From Brachyhypopomus gauderio (lineage: Eukaryota > Chordata > Actinopteri > Gymnotiformes > Hypopomidae), in contig NC_135228.1 of NCBI RefSeq assembly GCF_052324685.1, forward strand, positions 10,147,386 through 10,211,385: a stretch of DNA of 64,000 nt, written 5' to 3'. A program made the position numbers and the translations under genes. The notes below the pieces were generated by a model. The model made no database searches. It was not told where the DNA came from and saw only the letters and a program-made list of their open reading frames with translations. How positions within the stretch are numbered: the stretch's first letter is position 1; each line of letters starts with the position of its first letter. Shown here piece after piece: positions 59,180 through 64,000 of this stretch.

Positions 59180-59620
59180 ACGAAAGGTGAGAACATGGGA
59201 AAGGGACAGGACTGGACCTGACTGGGCGCTATAGACTGGGAACCGAAGATGATGTGACGACAGAGGTGAGTATACGTAGGACAACAGACACATGGACAGG
59301 GACAAAATGGGTCATGACTCTGGAGACAGACACAGGGACCGGAACAGAAAAAACAGCTACAGACACATGGACGGGTATGTGGACATGGACAGTGACAGGA
59401 ACAGGAAACAACAAAAAACCAGGAACTGAACAGGGCAACAAAGGGGACCCAGGTGCAGATGAGGAACAGGCACTAGAGGGAACCAAATCATAGTAAGTAG
59501 TAGGCCCACAAGTGGGCAGCGCAGTCTCTGTAAACCCCTGCAGGGCATGTGGTGCAGGAACAGGTCCCAGGTGGGCCTTGGGCAAGTAACTTGTAGCCAT
59601 TACTGTCTGTAACCATACAA
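59180..59620 (-). mobile_element. Relic of the GC-rich LTR-element interior
   Basis: The minus strand is related to about 22190-22460 of the LTR element, starting from CAGAGACTGCGCTGCCC. The deduced frames share PLLPCSVPGF, VPVPVSVSRVMTHFVPVHVS versus VPVPVSVPQVVTHFVPVPVS, and similar Val-Pro runs. No LTRs were seen around it, so it is a fragment of a related, older copy. Confidence 0.75.
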
Positions 59621-59719
59621 CCATTTTCTAACTTGGCGTAGTAATTGAGTGGACAAACAGCAGGAAACATGCCATGCACACATCTTACAGAAGATAGTGT
59701 CTTAATAGTTTGGACCAAA

Positions 59720-60881
59720 GAATGTGAAGCTCCTTAAGAAAGAGAGTAGGCAAGAGAGAGAAATGCCCAAACAATACTCTAAATTCTAACTGGAACAGAA
59801 GGGAGAATTATCACTATATGTAATTGGCCCCAAGAAATGTATATCTCATTATATTATGCATTTTGTGCCAGCAATTTGAAGGTAAGCTTAATATGGAAGA
59901 AACTGTAAGCTCTATTTCCTAATTGTTTATTTCTAGTGTAAACATTTATGGATTTGCACTTCATAAACATCACTCTTTTTAGAACTTTTGTCTGGCCTCT
60001 GGTCTCATTACCTTTAATCCATTTTAGTTTCCATTGCATAAAATACTCAAGAATACAGAAGAATACTGACTAACTGATACTGACTAACTGATATACCAAA
60101 AGTATAATTTCGGGGTGAAGTTTTGCTTGTTAGCTCAATATTGAATTCTTTATTTAAATGTATACTGTTAATTACAAATAAATAAGTAATATATATCCAG
60201 TTCATAAAAGTTTATATATATTCAGTTCATTAATAATAAGTATTATTATTATAAGTAATTATTCAGTTCAATCTTTTTCATAGACAAGACTTTGCATGTG
60301 TATCATTTCTCCACATGTACCTACCTTCCACTAATAGACTTGTTTTTATTAACTCCCTAAGGACATATCAGCTGTAAGGGACTCTGTTAATAAATTGCCA
60401 TTGCTTTTGTACCCATGTGTGGTCATGTCAGACCATCACAGCACAGCACAACAAATCTGGCACTCATTCTCTTGAATGAACTACAGAATCTGCACTTTGT
60501 TTCACTGGTGTGTAATAAATAGTATATTTTTTTAGTATAATGAAAATAAATATTATGTTTAGAAAATTTGTTGTAGAAAAATGTAATCTATTATGGCAAG
60601 ATATATGTCATTTTAGACTTTTAAACATATTCTCACAATATTAAAATAGTAGATTTGTAATCTATATTAAACATAGCAATAGAACTGTTAAAACAATTTT
60701 TTGTATAAATGTATATTACTTTGTATGTATTTTAATTGTCCTTGTGGATAGATTATTAGTGTTTCAGGCTGTGTATTAATAGTGTACATCTCTATTAATC
60801 GTTTACATCATGTTCTCAAAAACAAACTGATTTAGACTATTAATGTATTTTACATCCTTCCACAGCACTGCAAGAGAGGTG
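59720..60881. other. Upstream region of second odorant receptor
   Basis: AT-rich, no domain seen. A 3' splice-like CTTCCACAG ends about 17 bases before the receptor ATG, suggesting a non-coding upstream exon. Confidence 0.4.
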
Positions 60882-61820
60882 ATGGAAAATGGAACATACA
60901 GAAACCAAGTTCTTAGAATTGAAGGATTGAGAGTCACACATCAGTCTGCCTATCCAGTGTTTATTCTTCTTTTTCTTGTCTATCTTTTTATTATGTTATC
61001 CAATCTTGGACTTATTGTTCTGATATCAATGGAGAAGGTTCTGCACAAACCAATGAACCTTCTATTTCTTAACCTCCCCCTCAGTGATCTAATTAGTGCT
61101 AGTGCAGTAGTGCCTGGTTTGCTCAAAGACATCTTTAAAGATGAATCTGAGAGATATATCAGTTATGCTGCATGTGTAATTCAGGCTTATGGGGTTCACA
61201 CACTTAGTGCAACTGCACACACTATTTTAATGATCATGGCTTTTGACAGGTATGTGGCAATATGCAACCCTCTACGATACAACACAATAATGACAAGCAA
61301 AATGGTTGTTAAGCTGTCTGCATTAGCATGGACATTACCAATTGTCCCAATTGGGATTATATTGGCCCTCACTATAAAGCTGTCACACTGTAGTTCAACA
61401 ATTTCAAACCCATTCTGTGATAATCCTTCTCTGTTTAAACTTTCTTGTGAAAATCTATTTGTTAATCAGGTCTTGGGGTTAATATGCTCTTCTCTGTTCT
61501 GGGTCATCTCCATATCATGCATCAGTTTTGCTTACATAAAGATTGCAGTTGTCTGCTTAAAAAGCAACAGTGCAATGAAGAGCAAGGCTGTGAAAACATG
61601 CAGCACACATCTGATTGTTTACATTATTCTTCTTGGATCTGGATTAAGTGCAATTATTCTCCATCGATTCCCATATTATTTGGAACTTGAAAAACTGGCT
61701 GGTGTCTTGTTCTTTGTTATTCCCACGAGTCTCAACCCTATCATATATGGACTTCAATCAAAAGAAATCAGGCACAGTTTTAAGCACATACTGCAGAAAA
61801 GAAAACTAATGTCAGAATGA
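60882..61820 (+). CDS. Odorant receptor, second tandem copy
   Basis: A single coding exon of 312 residues starting MENGTYRNQVLRIEG. It shares most landmarks with the receptor at 54656-55582, so the pair arose by tandem duplication. Landmarks are an N-glycosylation site NGT, KPMNLLFLNLPLSD, MAFDRYVAICNPLRY (Asp at residue 122), KAVKTCSTHLIVYII and PTSLNPIIYGLQSKEI, with the loop cysteines CSS, CDN and LSCEN. A possible alternative ATG at 60843 adds 13 residues and probably lies in or before an intron end (CTTCCACAG). It is an intact seven-helix receptor expected in olfactory sensory neurons; the ligand is unknown. Confidence 0.9.
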   Translation: MENGTYRNQVLRIEGLRVTHQSAYPVFILLFLVYLFIMLSNLGLIVLISMEKVLHKPMNLLFLNLPLSDLISASAVVPGLLKDIFKDESERYISYAACVIQAYGVHTLSATAHTILMIMAFDRYVAICNPLRYNTIMTSKMVVKLSALAWTLPIVPIGIILALTIKLSHCSSTISNPFCDNPSLFKLSCENLFVNQVLGLICSSLFWVISISCISFAYIKIAVVCLKSNSAMKSKAVKTCSTHLIVYIILLGSGLSAIILHRFPYYLELEKLAGVLFFVIPTSLNPIIYGLQSKEIRHSFKHILQKRKLMSE

Positions 61821-62754
61821 TTATATTTATATGTATGTGACAGCAACTTTGTTAAACTGGTTTTCAAATTGTTGACAGTTTAGACTTGATGTGCTTAATG
61901 AACCACAGCTCGGGGGTAGTGTCTGTTTTAATACGCAAAACACTTTATAACCCCAGGAAACATCATTGACATGTCCAGGACAGCAAGATGATGCATTTCA
62001 GCAGACATTTTATTTTTTTAATGCTTTAAGGTAATTGTGTTCACAAGTATTTTTATTTTTTTGCCATTAGTTTGTCATTGCCATTATATCATTAAAAGAA
62101 ATATCATCACATGATTATTTAGGAGAACATGATACATAGATACTGGAGATCATTTGTGATATCTTGAATAATTTCAAATTAGACATTCTATTCCATGTCA
62201 GAAATACATTTGGATACATTTGGCTTATCTTTAATATTGTTTTTATCTTTTTTTCTTTTCACAAAATGAGATGCAGTATTATTTTTATTATATAAATGTA
62301 GGAAAATGTGTGTGGCCTGATCAGACCTAAAAGTATAATAATGCAACATGAACCCATATATAATAATGAACAATGAAGTATAAATCTTGATGAAACTATT
62401 ATTGATCATATTTCTAATCAGATTTTCATGAAAAAATGAAAAGTTATTGTTTAATGTAATTGTTCTCACCTTGTGGTACAACACACCATGTACTTTTAAT
62501 AGTAAATAGTATAAGAAGTATACATCATTTCATCATCATGTAATCAATTTGTATGTTTTAAAACACTGATATTAAAAATTTATACATTTTGAAAGTTCTC
62601 TCCACTGCATCATTTAAATAAAGGCTGGTCATTCTGTAACGTTTTTACTCCGCATTAGTCAAAGGAGATGAATATAGTTTGATGCAAATGCGGGAGGATT
62701 TATTGTAGGACAAGCGCAATAGGGAGATAGTATGGAGTCATTTCCGTGCCAAAA
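61821..62754. other. 3' flank of second receptor, no gene seen
   Basis: AT-rich, several AATAAA-like motifs, no coding exon recognised. Confidence 0.4.
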
Positions 62755-62990
62755 CTAGGGGCGCAATGCCAATCCCAGCATCATTGGGCAAGGGCAGGAT
62801 ACACCATGGGCAGGTCGCCAGTCTGCCACATGGCCAACAGACACACAAACACACACACACACTTGTGTGGCAAGAAACCGGTGGCAAGAAACCGGAGTAC
62901 CTAGAGAAAACCCACGCAAGCACAGGGAGAACATACAAACTCCACAGAGCGGACGAGACCAAGAATCGAACCCAGGCCTGGCCCAACCCT
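62755..62990 (-). mobile_element. SINE-like repeat, minus strand
   Basis: The minus strand has CCTGGGTTCGATTCTTGGTC (B box), GGAGTTTGTATGTTCTCCC and GCGTGGGTTTTCTCTAGG. It is the same family as 58357-58500 but better preserved. A CA repeat lies inside at about 62843-62862. Confidence 0.7.
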
Positions 62991-62999
62991 GAACCCATT

Positions 63000-63520
63000 T
63001 ATTCTATGTTATTAATTTCAACATAGATTTTTATTTTTTTTAATCTTGAAACTAATTAACTATATTAACACTGGGAAGGCCAACGCTACGAAAAAAGTTG
63101 CGAGGAAAATCATCCGCCGAGTAGCCCACTTCCCTGCTGTGAAGAGATTAGTGCCCTTTGTCTTGCTAAGGGGTTTGAAGCGCCGACCCCCGCTCTCCTT
63201 TCCAAGGAAAATCAGCCCGGCCAGTTCATCTGTATATCACAGCTTCAAGAAGCAATTCAAACGTTACAATCTATATTTCTTTATAGTGCGAAGATAATTA
63301 TTCATATGCTGAATAGGAATGAATCCTTTGGTTTGAATCTCGCTAAACATTCTAAGTGAAATAAATCCTCGCGTTGTATTTGTAGTAGGCGTACGTGCTG
63401 TGCGATTTTCTTAAAGCACACCAGACATAGACTAGCCAGTTTTATGTTTCATTCGCATTTTATGCTTACTTCATCGCACTAAAGAATAAACTACAATAAT
63501 GTGCTCGTTGTAGGCATACG
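63000..63520. other. Unidentified sequence
   Basis: The + frame at 63046-63297 (83 codons, Lys/Arg-rich) shows no domain I recognise. The phrase GTAGGCNTACGTGNTGTGCG occurs at about 63387 and again at about 63511. Confidence 0.35.
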
Positions 63521-63943
63521 TGTTGTGCGATTAACGGGCTGAGCAGGTGGGACGCAATTGCAGATTTGAGGAGTTTTAATAAAATAACTGACAAAAACGA
63601 CAGAACTCAACACAAAGAACTGAGGTGACATGAAAGGCTAACATAAAATACATAGAAAGAGCAAGAATGCAAACATCAACAACAAAACCAGAACTTACTA
63701 CTTACAACATACAACTCACAACATACAATAACCCACAGCACTAGAGACCAAACACAGAACTTAAATACACTAACTAAACAAGGAACCCAACAAGACACAC
63801 CTGAAAGCAATAACGAGGGGTGGAGAACAAGGCAGGGGTGTGACAACAGAAACAACTAGGAATTTCAAAACAAAAGACACTCAAACACACAGAGAACAAA
63901 ACAAAAGACATGACTGACAGGGGGAGGCGGGAACCACGTGACA
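63521..63943 (-). mobile_element. LTR of a minus-strand retroelement at the window edge
   Basis: Read on the minus strand, a purine tract TTGGAGGGGGGTTA (63944-63957) is followed by TGTCACGTGGTTCCC, the form of a gypsy-type 3' LTR start. The interior of the element would lie beyond 63957 and is cut off by the window end. The far LTR end is uncertain: 63521 is a TG on the + strand, but a similar phrase recurs at 63396. Confidence 0.55.
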
Positions 63944-64000
63944 TAACCCCCCTCCAAGGTGCGCCGCTCTGAAGCGCGCAACCGAGCCCAAAAAAAAAAA

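Noticed and set aside
63046-63297. Small basic protein gene (83 codons)
   Set aside because: No domain, no splice or start context, and it lies among repeats at the window edge.

Overview
The window reads as nuclear DNA of a ray-finned (teleost) fish. Genes are split into short exons with GT-AG introns. Tc1, hAT, Harbinger-like, gypsy-type LTR, CR1/L2/Rex-type LINE and tRNA-derived SINE sequences of the kind common in teleosts lie all through it. The vertebrate genes also fit: PEDF, alpha-2-antiplasmin, the prostaglandin transporter and odorant receptors. The species cannot be fixed from sequence alone. Most of the window is intron, intergenic DNA or transposon remains.

Layout. 1.1-3.3 kb: a decayed serpinf2 copy on the + strand, with an in-frame stop and several frameshifts, and a 416-bp solo LTR in one intron. 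4.1-6.9 kb: an hAT-bounded insertion holding a large, nearly identical inverted repeat. 8.4-12.6 kb: an apparently intact serpinf1 (PEDF) gene on the + strand, seven coding exons, 408 codons. 13.2-14.8 kb: a minus-strand LINE relic interrupted by a 106-bp palindromic element. 16.0-23.7 kb: a stack of transposons. Here a Tc1 element carries a 1.78-kb Harbinger-like insertion and a 2.57-kb non-autonomous LTR element, and it abuts the 3' part of a second Tc1. 27.05-38.46 kb: an apparently intact slco2a1 gene on the minus strand, 14 coding exons, 646 codons, with hAT-type insertions in its introns. 40-54 kb: no cellular gene recognised; a solo LTR, a gypsy pol/LTR relic and a LINE fragment. 54.6-61.8 kb: two intact single-exon odorant receptor genes on the + strand. 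55.8-57.4 kb: two hAT insertions side by side between them. 58-64 kb: SINEs, a second relic of the GC-rich LTR-element interior, and an LTR at the right edge.

The cellular genes do not form one pathway. serpinf2 next to serpinf1 is the conserved vertebrate serpin pair, but the serpinf2 copy here is broken. slco2a1 encodes a prostaglandin/organic-anion carrier, and the receptors are a local tandem pair. I found no previously undescribed biological system. The most unusual material is the nested transposon stack, the non-autonomous LTR element with its Pro/Val-codon tandem repeats, and the large fold-back hAT insertion. Exon boundaries were placed by hand from splice signals, reading frame and remembered family alignments; no search was run.
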